This document shows, piece by piece, positions 8,970 through 18,484 of a DNA stretch of 64,000 bases. Under the pieces are notes generated by a model. The model saw only the letters and a list, made by a program, of their open reading frames with translations, was not told where the DNA came from and did no database searches. The stretch is from Halomonas saccharevitans (lineage in GTDB: Bacteria; Pseudomonadota; Gammaproteobacteria; Pseudomonadales; Halomonadaceae): positions 1 through 64,000 of the forward strand of contig NZ_FPAQ01000021.1 of assembly GCF_900116405.1 (NCBI RefSeq), in the 5' to 3' direction. Position numbers and translations under genes: made by a program. Within the stretch, counting starts at the first letter, position 1, and each line of letters opens with the position of its first letter.

Positions 8970-11900
8970 GAGTCGTGTCTCACGGCACGGTAACGAGCAC
9001 CACGGCGTTCACCCTGACGCTCAATGAGGCCCCGATCTATGAGATCCCGAATCGCCGGAGACCAGTGGCTGTCGGCAAGGCCGGTGGCAGCAAGAATATC
9101 CGACTTGGCATACGAGCCTTCACGTGAATGGAGAAAGTCAAGAACCTTTTCGGAAGGAGCCAAGTCCACCTTGGTGGAAACCGGCCCTGACTCAAAATCA
9201 AGTTGAGGTTGATCCCTTTCCTCACTGGAGGCATATCGAGCACGTGAGGAACGGGACGAAGATTTTCTTTCTCCACTGCCAAGCAAGCCTTGGGCGACCT
9301 CTTCCTCGTAACGCTGACGGTTGAGTTCGGAAAGACGTCGAAGCACTTCAATACGCGCATTCTCGCTTATGGTGAAGCGGACTCGATCGCTTTCAGGAAG
9401 ATATTCCACCTCGTGAAAACCATGATCAAGATTGAGGTCACTCCATCCGTAGGCGTGTGCGACGGCAGTATCCATTTTGCAGCGCAATGTGCGCAACTTT
9501 TCTATATGCAGATTCGCCTCACCTGTATTATGAAACAGGTTATATAGCTGAGTTGGGCCGACAGATAGAGCATCAAATGCCGTTTGTCGAAATTCACAGT
9601 ATTCCTTACCAGCTTCGTCAAGCGCCCCCCCGCTTTCATACTCTGGGAATGGAAATGTTGACAATGCCTTTGAAGTAGAATAGGCGATACTCCCAGCACC
9701 TCGTGACCCAGACCTCCACCGAGCCCAGATATCATGTATAGTTGACTGAAGAATAGCAAACACCGCATCTTCATCAGAAAAAACAACTTTTGTTTTTTGA
9801 TTAAATATTGCGTGGCCTGAGTAGAAACGAAACACAAGATACTTTGAATTGCTCGCTGTAACCAGATACCTCGCCATTCTTGACTGAGCAGCTCGTAGCC
9901 CAGGTCGCATATCCCAATATTTCCAGAAGCAGTCCTGATGAATTTGGCCTTCTTGTGCCTCTCTGAAAGGCTTTACAAACTCCTCAATTCTAGAGAATGC
10001 CGCACGCCATCTACGCGACTCTTCTTCACTTCTATCTTCAAAATCAATGGCCCAACGAAAGGGGAATAAATAGACTGAATCGGAGATGTCGTCACCACCA
10101 AAATACGGAAAAATAATATCCGACACCGACGGATCGCTTTGCACAAGAGATTCACGCTCTTGTGCCGACAACACAAACTCCTCCCCCATTAGCTTATAAC
10201 CATCAGACCTCTCTCCTCTGAAGCATTTTAAATCATATATATCCACATCAACATTAGAGTCCAGCCCGCCAGAAATAAATGGAACAATTTTCTTATCTAG
10301 AAAGCGATCGCCATTCCATATTCCTTTTTGCAAAACAATGATGCTGACATCTAAAGCTGCGGACCCTGGCCAAGGCATTTGCGAAATCGCCCAAAAAATA
10401 CTTGAATCTTTCCGCAACAGGTAATCCAAGCCTACAGCCCGATTTCCTGTATCTTTTATTGTTGCAGTCACCACTTTTCCGACAACCCCTTTACTAGCCA
10501 ATATCGAAAAAGCTCTCAGCAAGAAAAATACGCACAAATCAGGCGAACCCCTCCTGCCTTCCCGAATGGAATCCAGATAGGTATAGTATGAGCGCCCAAA
10601 ACTTCCTGTTATCAATCGGCCACCAATGTATGGCGGGTTTGCCACTATGGCATCAAAGCCTCTACGCTCTCCGACAAACACCTCTGGAAACTCTAAAGGC
10701 CAATGAAAAGGTTGGTGAGTTCCTTTTTTTACGTTAGAAAAACCATCACGGAGTGTAGCAACCGATATTTGCTGAATTGATGACACCGCATCACGGTCAC
10801 CGTCAACAGCCTGCCCGGCCTGAATGGACAGCGACGCCAAGGCTCTTTCCAGAGCAGCGCCCTTGCTACCTAACGCGAAAATCTCCCCTATAAAAGCATC
10901 CGCGATCAGCTCCGGCACTTCAAGCTTACGCCTCGCATCCGCATCCAGATACGACATGGACTCAACGTCCCAGATATCACGAATCGGCATAGCGCGCAGC
11001 TGTTGACGCAATTCGATTGCCGCGTAAACCGCTCGCTCAATATTTTTCCCGAAAAGCTGTTGCTGCCCCTTCCCTGTAGGTTGCATAGAAAGTTCGGTAA
11101 GCTGATCCAACCGATGAATTCCCAACAAGCTGTCGCCACAGCGCAGGTTGTGATCCAAAAAGCCGAAAGGACGCCCTTCGGCCAAAGTGACCAACCAGAT
11201 TGACAGTTTGGCGAGCTCCACCGCCAGCGGGTTCATGTCCACACCGTAGAGGCAGCGTTCGGCGACGAGCCGACGCGCGATCACCGTGCGTTCCTCGGCA
11301 TCCCGTGGCAGCAGCTCACTCTCTTCGGCGCTCTTCAACACCTCACCGTCGTCGCTGACGAGCCCGCCCGAGGCTTCGGCCTGACTCCAGGCTTCGGTGA
11401 GCCGTTCACCCAGCCAGCGGCAGGCCTGGACAAGGAAGGCCCCAGAACCCATCGCTGGATCGCAGACCTTCAGGTCCAGTAGCTCTGCCGGGGATTTCAG
11501 TTTCCACTCTTCCTTCGGCTGCCCCTCCGCCGGGCCGAGGTAGGCAACTGGGGTCAGCGTCTCGTGGACGATCTTTTCAGTGAGGCTCTTGGGCGTGTAG
11601 TGCGTCCCGGTCTCGCGACGGTCATTGCCCATCACAACCGCATAGGCACCAGGGTGGTAGAGCCTGGGGTGGTCCCAGGGGTCCAGTGCCATCAGGTGTA
11701 CGTAGGGCTCAACCCGATCATGTAGATCCACGTCTCCTCGACAGGCCGTCAGCAGCGCGGCGGACAGACGGTCATCCCGGGAACGTTGCAGATCAGTTCT
11801 CAATGCCGCAACACTACGTCCCGTCCTCTCTCTGAGAAGCTCGATCAAAGCCTCCTGGCCGTCCAGCCCGGCCTCGGCAAGCTCTCGCAACGTCACCTTC

Positions 11901-13246
11901 GGCGACTTGGCCTGGGCGGAGGCCCGCAGCTCGACCGTGACCTCATCGATTTGTCTGACGGTGCGCTCCAGTAGGCCCTCGTAGACGTGGCCTATCTGCT
12001 CGACGTCCAGAGCGCGATAGGAGAGCGTGCGCCCTTCGTAAATCTGGATCGCATCGAGCATGCGCAGTACGGTGCGATCGTCGATACGCAGCGGATCCGC
12101 TGCGTCTGTGAGCCAACTGGAGCCTTTGGCTCGCCCCTCCAGGAAGGGATAGCGGTCGGGATCGAAGAGTGACCCACCCATGGCGGGCAACCGCAGATCC
12201 GAGTGCTCGATGCCACCGTAGATGGCCCGGAACAGTGCCAGCAGCCTTGACCAACCGGCGTGTCGCCGCTCCAGGAGTTCGTGGGCATTGGACGACACCC
12301 GGCGGAGGCGCTGCCGGAAGGTCGACAACGCATAGTGGTTGTCGTAGGTGGTGTTGCCAAGCAGGAGAAGCCCCCGCTCCTCCGCCGAGAGGATGAAGAC
12401 GAGCCGCATCATGACGGTGAGGCCGCCTTCGTAGAGCTCCTGCGGCGTCACGCCTTCGAGCAGCTTCCCGTTGGAATCCTGGTAGGCCTTGTCGATGGCT
12501 TGGATCAACACCTCGATCGCCGTGCGCACCTGGTCGCCCAGGGCCTCGGTGACCTCGTCCTGATGCTTCTCGGACTTGGCAAAGAGGCTGGGCAATTGCG
12601 CTTCCTCGGGACCGTAGAAACGAGGTACGGCCAGGAGCGAGGCGAAGGCACGCAGGGTCTCGGGCTCCTGACTCCAGAGGCGCGCGTACCAGCTCACGAA
12701 GCTCGTCACCTGGCCGGCCGGTGCATGGACGAGCATCCAACGCTCGCCGTTGGTGACCAGGCCGGTGGGGCAGCCGATGCCACGGAGATAGTGCACCATG
12801 CGTTCGGCCGGGGAAGCCGCCCAGCCATCTCGATGGACGACCTCGTCGAGCGGCGAATTGGGGGGCTGGACGAACATCGGCAGAAGAGGCTTGTCAGTGG
12901 CGTTCACATTCACGAGCACGACGTCCGGCGTGAAAGTCAGGCCATGCTCGGACAGCAACACGTGCAGGACGTCACCGATCTGGTCTCCGCGGCGAAGGTC
13001 TTGGTCACCCATCTGCAGCGCCGTCGCCAGCACCTCGTCCACCCAGGCTCGGTGGAGTTCGTTCAGGCTCGGATCGTCGACGTCGACGGCCTCTCGCCAT
13101 TCGTCATAGGCCTGTCGGATCCTAGAACTGACGTATTTGTTAAGCCCTTCAAGCGACTGACCGGAGAACGCCTCGTCCAGCACCGGGATGCTCAGGAAGG
13201 GGCCGGACACCTCGATCAGGTTAAGCCAATCGTGACGTTCGCTCAT
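8966..13246 (-). CDS. drmMI: DISARM adenine-specific DNA methyltransferase DrmMI
   Basis: The 1426-residue protein has the SAM-binding motif I (CDPAMGSGAFLVQA, near residue 594) and the catalytic motif IV of N6-adenine methyltransferases (FDAIVANPPYIGG, near residue 865). It is a large PglX-like enzyme with a long N-terminal region and a C-terminal target-recognition region. In class 1 DISARM this enzyme marks host DNA. Base composition changes inside the gene: from the start to about 11.17 kb it is GC-rich like its neighbours, while about 9.2-11.15 kb, covering NPPY and the recognition region, is clearly AT-richer. That suggests exchange of the specificity part. The frame is intact. Four-base overlaps join it to drmD upstream and to the endonuclease gene downstream. 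The C-terminal ~60 residues read like a winged helix (DLIDRGLIERQGERRGARYR). Confidence 0.93.
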   Translation of the reverse strand: MSERHDWLNLIEVSGPFLSIPVLDEAFSGQSLEGLNKYVSSRIRQAYDEWREAVDVDDPSLNELHRAWVDEVLATALQMGDQDLRRGDQIGDVLHVLLSEHGLTFTPDVVLVNVNATDKPLLPMFVQPPNSPLDEVVHRDGWAASPAERMVHYLRGIGCPTGLVTNGERWMLVHAPAGQVTSFVSWYARLWSQEPETLRAFASLLAVPRFYGPEEAQLPSLFAKSEKHQDEVTEALGDQVRTAIEVLIQAIDKAYQDSNGKLLEGVTPQELYEGGLTVMMRLVFILSAEERGLLLLGNTTYDNHYALSTFRQRLRRVSSNAHELLERRHAGWSRLLALFRAIYGGIEHSDLRLPAMGGSLFDPDRYPFLEGRAKGSSWLTDAADPLRIDDRTVLRMLDAIQIYEGRTLSYRALDVEQIGHVYEGLLERTVRQIDEVTVELRASAQAKSPKVTLRELAEAGLDGQEALIELLRERTGRSVAALRTDLQRSRDDRLSAALLTACRGDVDLHDRVEPYVHLMALDPWDHPRLYHPGAYAVVMGNDRRETGTHYTPKSLTEKIVHETLTPVAYLGPAEGQPKEEWKLKSPAELLDLKVCDPAMGSGAFLVQACRWLGERLTEAWSQAEASGGLVSDDGEVLKSAEESELLPRDAEERTVIARRLVAERCLYGVDMNPLAVELAKLSIWLVTLAEGRPFGFLDHNLRCGDSLLGIHRLDQLTELSMQPTGKGQQQLFGKNIERAVYAAIELRQQLRAMPIRDIWDVESMSYLDADARRKLEVPELIADAFIGEIFALGSKGAALERALASLSIQAGQAVDGDRDAVSSIQQISVATLRDGFSNVKKGTHQPFHWPLEFPEVFVGERRGFDAIVANPPYIGGRLITGSFGRSYYTYLDSIREGRRGSPDLCVFFLLRAFSILASKGVVGKVVTATIKDTGNRAVGLDYLLRKDSSIFWAISQMPWPGSAALDVSIIVLQKGIWNGDRFLDKKIVPFISGGLDSNVDVDIYDLKCFRGERSDGYKLMGEEFVLSAQERESLVQSDPSVSDIIFPYFGGDDISDSVYLFPFRWAIDFEDRSEEESRRWRAAFSRIEEFVKPFREAQEGQIHQDCFWKYWDMRPGLRAAQSRMARYLVTASNSKYLVFRFYSGHAIFNQKTKVVFSDEDAVFAILQSTIHDIWARWRSGSRGAGSIAYSTSKALSTFPFPEYESGGALDEAGKEYCEFRQTAFDALSVGPTQLYNLFHNTGEANLHIEKLRTLRCKMDTAVAHAYGWSDLNLDHGFHEVEYLPESDRVRFTISENARIEVLRRLSELNRQRYEEEVAQGLLGSGERKSSSRSSRARYASSEERDQPQLDFESGPVSTKVDLAPSEKVLDFLHSREGSYAKSDILAATGLADSHWSPAIRDLIDRGLIERQGERRGARYRAVRHDS

Positions 13247-16200
13247 GCCTCGACCTCCTTGGCGAGTGACTCGGGGACTAGGAAAACGACGGCGACGGGG
13301 AAGGTGTGATCCTTGGGGGCAGAGTGATGACGTTCGATGGCACCGACTTCGTCTTCCAACTCGGAGGGCAGGCGATTGAGACGAGCCTCCAGCGCTGCAC
13401 GGTCCACCTGCAGCTGGTGTTTTTCGGCATCGCTGAAGATGTCCAACTGCTCCGGCTCCCCGTTCCCGTACAGCTCCTTCTCGAGCACCTGGCGAAGCTC
13501 GTCCAACACCTGCTGGATGTCGTCGATCTCACGACGCTTGCGACTCTCCAGGGTGTTGGTCAGGTACTGCAGACGATCACGGGAGCGTGCCTCCACGGTC
13601 GCCATCACAGCGTCTCGCTGTTGCTCAAAGCGCTCCCTGAGGGCCTGAAAGTGATCCTCCGACACCCTTGCCGGGCGGGCTTCCTCCAGCCAGGTGCGGA
13701 TGGTCGTGACCCGGTCCTCGCGTTTGAAGCCATTCGACCTCAGGTAACCCCCCGCCTCGGTCAGCTCCTCGTGCAGGCGATGGTGCTGCCCCCCGGTGAT
13801 CACCAGCCGTGACACCACGGCCATCGCGGGGGATTCCAACCGATCGTCGGGCAGTGTTCTCACAGCGACTCTGTGCACACGTCTTGAGCCACCACGATCC
13901 CAGACCTGTCGACGAAGAAGTCGCAACGACAGTTGCACCAGCGGATGATTGAGGTGCACCAGAACCACGTCGTCACGCCCCTTGGCGACGTCATGGTCGA
14001 AGGTGATCGGACGCGGTTTCTTGGTGAAAGGGTGAAGCAGGCCTTCCAATCCCTGCGCCCAGCTACCCGAAAGTCGAGGAAGCCTGAACACCTTGCCCTC
14101 CGGTACGCATTCGAGAGACGTCGGCTCCAGATCGGGCTTCTCGGCGATGCGAAGGGCCGTGCGTACCGCTCTCTCGATGTGCTCGGCATCGAAGTGTTGC
14201 TCCCGACGAGTCTCTTCTATGCGCTCGCGTAGCTTGGCGACCCGCTCGCGAAGATCCCGATCCGATTTGATCAGGTGACGACTCTTGTTGGCGCGGACCT
14301 CGGCCTCCTGGGTGTCGAGCTCGCGAACCCGCCCCTCGAGGAGAGCCGGCAGCTGTGGAGCGATGACGGGATTCACACTGCCCATGTCGGCACGCATGGT
14401 GTCCAACTTGTTGAGGGCCCGTAGGATGTCCGCTCCCTCATTGCCGTTGGCATCGATGGGGTGCCAGATGCGGACCTCGTCGGCTCTCTGGCCATGGCGG
14501 TCGATGCGCCCGTTGCGCTGCTCCATGACGTTGGGGTTGTAGGGGATCTCGACGTGGATCATCAAGCTGCAGTGGTTCTGCAGGTCGATACCCTCGGATG
14601 CGGCGTCCGTGGCCAGAAGGATCCTCAGTGGTGACTCGCTGGGGTGCGCCTGAAACGCGGCCTTGATCTTTTCGCGCTCCTCGGTGTCCATGCCACCGTA
14701 GATGAGCTCCATGCGCTCGGCGCCGAAGTCGTGACCCGAGAGGACCTGCTGGAGCCAGCGCTGGGTGTCGCGATATTCTGTGAATAGGATGACCCGCTCA
14801 TCCGACCAGGCGCCGTCGCGTCGTATGTGACTCTCGAGCCAGTCGATGATGGCCGTCGCCTTGCTGTCCGTGCGGTGGGCGTTGCTCTGGGCCCACTGCA
14901 TGAGCTCGCGAAGGATCTCGCGCTCCTCGTCATCGAGGGGGCGGCTTCGACGATCGACCTCGATCAGGGCTTCCGCTTCGGCGGCGTCACGCTGTCCATC
15001 ATCGGCGTAATCCTCCTCGGTGCGGGCGATCGCCCGACGTAGGATGCCGGCGTCCAGCCTGTTCGCGCGCTCTTCGCCGGAGCCACCACGCCCCTCCATG
15101 GTGTCGACGTGCTTGGCGAGCGTGGAGGCGAAGGCGTCGGTGGACGAGGCGAGACGCTTCTTCAGGAGCTGGTGAACGAAGTGCTGCGCGGAGCGATCCC
15201 CCGCCTCGCCAGATTCACGGCTGGCGATGTACCGGTCCAGCAGTTCCCTAACGCGCTGCTCGTCGGGGGTGTAATGGACCTCCAGTGCCTCGAGACGCCG
15301 ACGAGCGTAGACGGGACGCCCATCGGGGTGGACGAGCTCCGACTTCAGGCGGCGCACCATGACGCTGGCAAGTCGTGACTCGTCCGGCTCCACGTTGCGG
15401 GCGAAGCGCTGGTCGTCCAGCAGTTCGAGAAGTGCCGTGAACGACTCGGTGAAGCCGTTGTGCGGTGTCGCCGTCAGGAACAGCTTGTGCTGGAAGTGAG
15501 GAGTGAGCATGCGCACGAGTCGTGTGCGCAGGCTGTCTACGGCATAGTGCTTGACCGTGGGAGCCACATTGTGGGCTTCGTCAACGACGAGAAGGTCGAA
15601 GCGGCGCGGGAAGCTGGTGTGTACCGGCAGGGCATCACGAAGGTGCCGCAGCCCCTCCCCCTGCTTGGCCCAGTCCATGGAGGCGATGAGGCGTGGGAAA
15701 GAAGTCCAGGGGTTGGCGTGCAGCCCCTGCTCTCGACGCAGCCTCTTTAAGTAGGGGGTGTCGACTATGCGGAACTCGAGGCCGAACTTCTCCTGCATCT
15801 CCTGGCGCCACTTTTCCTGAAGCGACGCCGGGCAGAGGACCAACACGGTCCTGGCGCGGTGGCGAAGGAGCAGTTCCTGGATGACGAGGCCGGCCTCGAT
15901 GGTCTTGCCGAGGCCCACGTCGTCGGCGATGAGCAGATTGACGCGTGCCATGTCGATGGCCCGCACCAGGGGATCGAGCTGGAAGTCCTCAATGCTGACG
16001 CCGCTTCGGAACGGCGCCTGCAGATAGCCCCGGTCGGCATTGGTGGCGGCACCCCAACGCACTGCATCCAGGAAGGCCTCGAGTGTGTCGGCGTCGTCCA
16101 GCCCGGTAATCGTCGGCAAGCCAGCGCGCTCGATGATATGTGCCCCGGGCTCGATCTCCCAGATGACCTGGAGCTCGTCCCCCAAGGCGTCGTCCTCGAT

Positions 16201-16365
16201 GGACGAAAGCAGCACAAGATGCTGAGCTCTTCGCTTCCCTGCAATGTCGGAGGGGACGACGTCCGCCACCACCCATTGCCTACGCCTGACCTCCACCAGC
16301 TGGCCCGGTTCGGGGACGCCCGCTACCCTTTCGACTTCCCTTGTCGCTTCCGTCACTTCCGACAT
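13243..16365 (-). CDS. drmD: DISARM SNF2-like helicase DrmD
   Basis: The 1040-residue protein is an SNF2/RapA-type ATPase and marks the system as class 1 DISARM. Visible motifs are Walker A DDVGLGKTIEAG (near residue 147), VVDEAHN (near 260), LTATPHNG, FTEYRDTQRWL, ATDAASEGIDLQ (near 585) and QRNGRIDRHGQ (near 615). The C-terminal third is helical, with coiled-coil-like charged stretches. I chose the ATG at 16365 because GAGGAGAG lies just upstream; the frame remains open for 16 more codons. The start lies inside the 3' end of vsr (86-base overlap in another frame) and the stop overlaps drmMI by four bases. All helicase motifs are intact. Confidence 0.94.
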   Translation of the reverse strand: MSEVTEATREVERVAGVPEPGQLVEVRRRQWVVADVVPSDIAGKRRAQHLVLLSSIEDDALGDELQVIWEIEPGAHIIERAGLPTITGLDDADTLEAFLDAVRWGAATNADRGYLQAPFRSGVSIEDFQLDPLVRAIDMARVNLLIADDVGLGKTIEAGLVIQELLLRHRARTVLVLCPASLQEKWRQEMQEKFGLEFRIVDTPYLKRLRREQGLHANPWTSFPRLIASMDWAKQGEGLRHLRDALPVHTSFPRRFDLLVVDEAHNVAPTVKHYAVDSLRTRLVRMLTPHFQHKLFLTATPHNGFTESFTALLELLDDQRFARNVEPDESRLASVMVRRLKSELVHPDGRPVYARRRLEALEVHYTPDEQRVRELLDRYIASRESGEAGDRSAQHFVHQLLKKRLASSTDAFASTLAKHVDTMEGRGGSGEERANRLDAGILRRAIARTEEDYADDGQRDAAEAEALIEVDRRSRPLDDEEREILRELMQWAQSNAHRTDSKATAIIDWLESHIRRDGAWSDERVILFTEYRDTQRWLQQVLSGHDFGAERMELIYGGMDTEEREKIKAAFQAHPSESPLRILLATDAASEGIDLQNHCSLMIHVEIPYNPNVMEQRNGRIDRHGQRADEVRIWHPIDANGNEGADILRALNKLDTMRADMGSVNPVIAPQLPALLEGRVRELDTQEAEVRANKSRHLIKSDRDLRERVAKLRERIEETRREQHFDAEHIERAVRTALRIAEKPDLEPTSLECVPEGKVFRLPRLSGSWAQGLEGLLHPFTKKPRPITFDHDVAKGRDDVVLVHLNHPLVQLSLRLLRRQVWDRGGSRRVHRVAVRTLPDDRLESPAMAVVSRLVITGGQHHRLHEELTEAGGYLRSNGFKREDRVTTIRTWLEEARPARVSEDHFQALRERFEQQRDAVMATVEARSRDRLQYLTNTLESRKRREIDDIQQVLDELRQVLEKELYGNGEPEQLDIFSDAEKHQLQVDRAALEARLNRLPSELEDEVGAIERHHSAPKDHTFPVAVVFLVPESLAKEVEA

Positions 16366-16843
16366 ACGAGCTCTCCTCGGTGTCGGGCGCCTGCCCTTGG
16401 CGCTGGGCAGCATCGCCCCTCAGTTCATCCAATGCGTGTTCTATTCGATCTGCCGCCTCTGGGGGCGGCTCGTGTTCCCAGACTCTCACCACCGTCCAAC
16501 CTGCCTCGGACAAGCGACTGTTCGTGTCGCAATCGCGTCGACGGTTGGTCTCGATCTTGTCCCGCCAGAATTCGGCGTTGTTCTTGGGCCAGGTCCCATG
16601 CAACGGGCACCCATGCCAGAAACAGCCGTCGACGAAGACGGCGAGCCGCTGGCGGGTGAAAACGATATCCGCCACCCGTCTCGGCTTCGAAATCACCTTG
16701 TACCCTACGCGATAGCGCAGCCCTCGCCGGTGCAGCTCGCGGCGCAAGAGCATCTCCGCCGAAGTGACCTTCTGACGGGTGCGCCGTAGACGACTGCTGA
16801 CGTCAGGAGACGAGGGCTTCGGCTTGCTGGGCTTCACGATCAC
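16280..16843 (-). CDS. vsr: Very short patch repair endonuclease (Vsr)
   Basis: The protein matches the Vsr family throughout its centre: SAEMLLRRELHRRGLRYRVG, RRVADIVFTRQRLAVFVDG, CFWHGCPLHG, and WPKNNAEFWRDKIETN followed by GWTVVRVWEHE. Vsr nicks next to the T of T:G mismatches arising by deamination of 5-methylcytosine, which explains its place directly behind a cytosine methyltransferase. I infer the GTG at 16843 (187 residues); another GTG at 16837 and longer upstream starts are possible. The gene starts inside the methyltransferase gene. A charged, low-complexity tail of about 50 residues beyond the usual family end overlaps the drmD start. The catalytic aspartate (ADIVF) and the FVDGCFWHGCP motif are present. 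Confidence 0.9.
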   Translation of the reverse strand: MIVKPSKPKPSSPDVSSRLRRTRQKVTSAEMLLRRELHRRGLRYRVGYKVISKPRRVADIVFTRQRLAVFVDGCFWHGCPLHGTWPKNNAEFWRDKIETNRRRDCDTNSRLSEAGWTVVRVWEHEPPPEAADRIEHALDELRGDAAQRQGQAPDTEESSYVGSDGSDKGSRKGSGRPRTGPAGGGQA

Positions 16844-17900
16844 CTGGTGCCGTTGGATGTGACTCACCGACGGTCTCGAGATGAGCCCAGATGCTATTGG
16901 CGACGGCTCGTCCGAGCTCGACTGGCACTGCGTTGCCAATCAGTCTGGCCAATACCGAGAAACTGACGTCCTCGTGGCTACCCGCAAACTTGTAGGTCTC
17001 CGGGAAGCTTTGCAGGATCGCGGCTTCTCGCAGCGAGATGGCACGGTCCTGGGAGGGATGCCCAAATCGGCCGTTGCCATAACCGTGGCACTGCGTGGTC
17101 ATGGTCGGTGATGGTTTCTCCCACTCCATTCGGCCGTATACGCTCGGATATGTGGATCCGCTCTTGGACCGGTGGCAGGCTGCCACCAAGTGCTCAGGCC
17201 AATCCTTCCAGCTGCCACCCGGCTTGGAAGCACGGATTCGCTGCAGGTTGATGTCGGTGAGCCGGGATGCCGTGTGCAGGGGGTCTTCCGGCCAAACGCC
17301 TCCTGCCTTGATTTCTGGTAGGTGGCCGATGGCTTCTTGAACGGTTTTGGCCTCGGCAGTCGTGGGAGGGATCAGACGTATTTTTCCACGTTTGGATGCG
17401 AGCAGGACGAGGCGACGACGTGTCTGAGGAACGCCGTACTTCGAGCAGTCGACGATGGCGTGGTCCGTCCAGTACCCCAGGCGCTTCAGCTCCTCGACGA
17501 AGTCCAGGAACACCTCGTTCTTCGCCAGGCTCGGAACGTTCTCCATGGTCACCAGGTCCGGCTGTGTCGCTTCGGCCAAGCGCGAGAACTCGTACAACAG
17601 GCCCCACTTGTGGTCACGCTTGATGTCGTAGCGCTGAGCATAGGTGGAGAAAGGCTGACAGGGGGCACAGCCGGCCAGCAGCCGGATGCCACTGTCGCCG
17701 AACAACGCTTCCAGGTCCTCTCCCGTCATCTCACGCACATCTCTCTTGATGAAGCGAGCCCCCCGATTGTTCGCTTCGAAGGGGTAACGACAGGCGGGGT
17801 CTACATCCACCCCTGCGGTAACTCGGATGTCTTCGAGAACGAGGCCGTGGGTCAACCCACCGGCACCACAGAACAGGTCAACACAAGTCACATCAGTCAT
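16803..17900 (-). CDS. DNA cytosine-5 methyltransferase at the head of the DISARM operon
   Basis: The 365-residue enzyme shows the ordered C5-methyltransferase motifs: I (DLFCGAGGLTHG, residues 8-19), IV with catalytic Cys81 (GCAPCQPFS), VI (MENVPSL), VIII (QTRRRLVLL), and IX/X (LREAAILQSFP, LIGNAVPVELG). The target-recognition region lies roughly between residues 200 and 285. Class 2 DISARM has a cytosine methyltransferase (DrmMII) in place of DrmMI. Here both types occur together, so this may be a DrmMII-like host-marking enzyme or a Vsr-paired solitary methylase. It is the first gene of the operon, and GAAAGGA precedes the ATG at 17900. Confidence 0.92.
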   Translation of the reverse strand: MTDVTCVDLFCGAGGLTHGLVLEDIRVTAGVDVDPACRYPFEANNRGARFIKRDVREMTGEDLEALFGDSGIRLLAGCAPCQPFSTYAQRYDIKRDHKWGLLYEFSRLAEATQPDLVTMENVPSLAKNEVFLDFVEELKRLGYWTDHAIVDCSKYGVPQTRRRLVLLASKRGKIRLIPPTTAEAKTVQEAIGHLPEIKAGGVWPEDPLHTASRLTDINLQRIRASKPGGSWKDWPEHLVAACHRSKSGSTYPSVYGRMEWEKPSPTMTTQCHGYGNGRFGHPSQDRAISLREAAILQSFPETYKFAGSHEDVSFSVLARLIGNAVPVELGRAVANSIWAHLETVGESHPTAPGDREAQQAEALVS

Positions 17901-18064
17901 GGCTGAATCCTTTCACACATAAAAATCAAGAAGTTAAAGAATAAACGAGTGACTCTACATACTTCACCATGACTTGGATTGATGTACATGCTCCATCATA
18001 CTAGCCTCGGAACCCTTTAATATAGGAGCCGAGTCATACTTGTGTTACATCTCTGAACGCTCAC
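17901..18064 (-). promoter_or_regulatory. Leader of the defence operon with an imperfect palindrome
   Basis: This AT-rich 164-base gap precedes the first gene of the defence operon and must contain its promoter. The clearest element is an imperfect inverted repeat at 18006-18033 (CTCGG-AAC-CCT, spacer TTAATAT, AGG-AG-CCGAG). It is a possible operator for controlling an operon that could be toxic if expressed before methylation is complete. I do not see a strong -35/-10 pair, so the promoter position is not given. Confidence 0.35.
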
Positions 18065-18442
18065 TCATCTCCACTCCCACGGCCGCTGCTGCAACCCCGG
18101 CTGCCCCCACACGCCCTGCCCTAACTGGCGGGCCCGGCGCTCCGCCACAGAGTAACGCCGTTCATCGCAGTAGCGGTCGTACACGGCAGTCTCACCTGCC
18201 GCGACCATCGCCAGGTTCAGGCTTCGCCCGCCGGCCAACACCTCCCCCACCAGCCGCCCGTAGCGATCGCGCTCGATCGCTCGCACCTCCACCTGGCTCG
18301 GCGTGATACGGCGCAGGTGGTCGCGGCTGCGGCGGCCCCAGAGCTGCTGGCCCATCTCCGGGGCATCGATGCAGTACAGGCGTATCTTCTCCTCGCGACC
18401 ATCGCAGAATACGGTCATGGTGTCGCCATCGTAGATGCTCAC
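18065..18442 (-). pseudogene. Staphylococcal-nuclease-like protein lacking its N-terminal signal peptide
   Basis: The 125-residue frame is a thermonuclease (SNase) domain with its catalytic residues in place: YDGDTMTV, KIRLYCIDAPE (Arg, Asp and Glu) and RDRYGRLVGEV (second Arg). It ends in WEWR, as many plasmid- and island-borne nucleases do. Relatives begin with an export signal followed by a first beta strand. Here the frame starts at a GTG within that strand (VVSIYDGDT). The upstream in-frame codons (ending YFASC) offer no ATG or GTG and no hydrophobic segment. I therefore regard it as 5'-truncated, probably secretion-defective. It lies downstream of radC on the same strand, with a strong hairpin between. 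Confidence 0.6.
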
Positions 18443-18484
18443 GACACTGCAGCTCGCAAAATAAGAATCACCTGCCTTCCTATG

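Noticed and set aside
8966..13246. BREX or Pgl system based on the PglX-like methylase
   Set aside because: No pglZ, brxC or pglW-type genes are present, and drmA, drmB, drmC and drmD identify DISARM instead.
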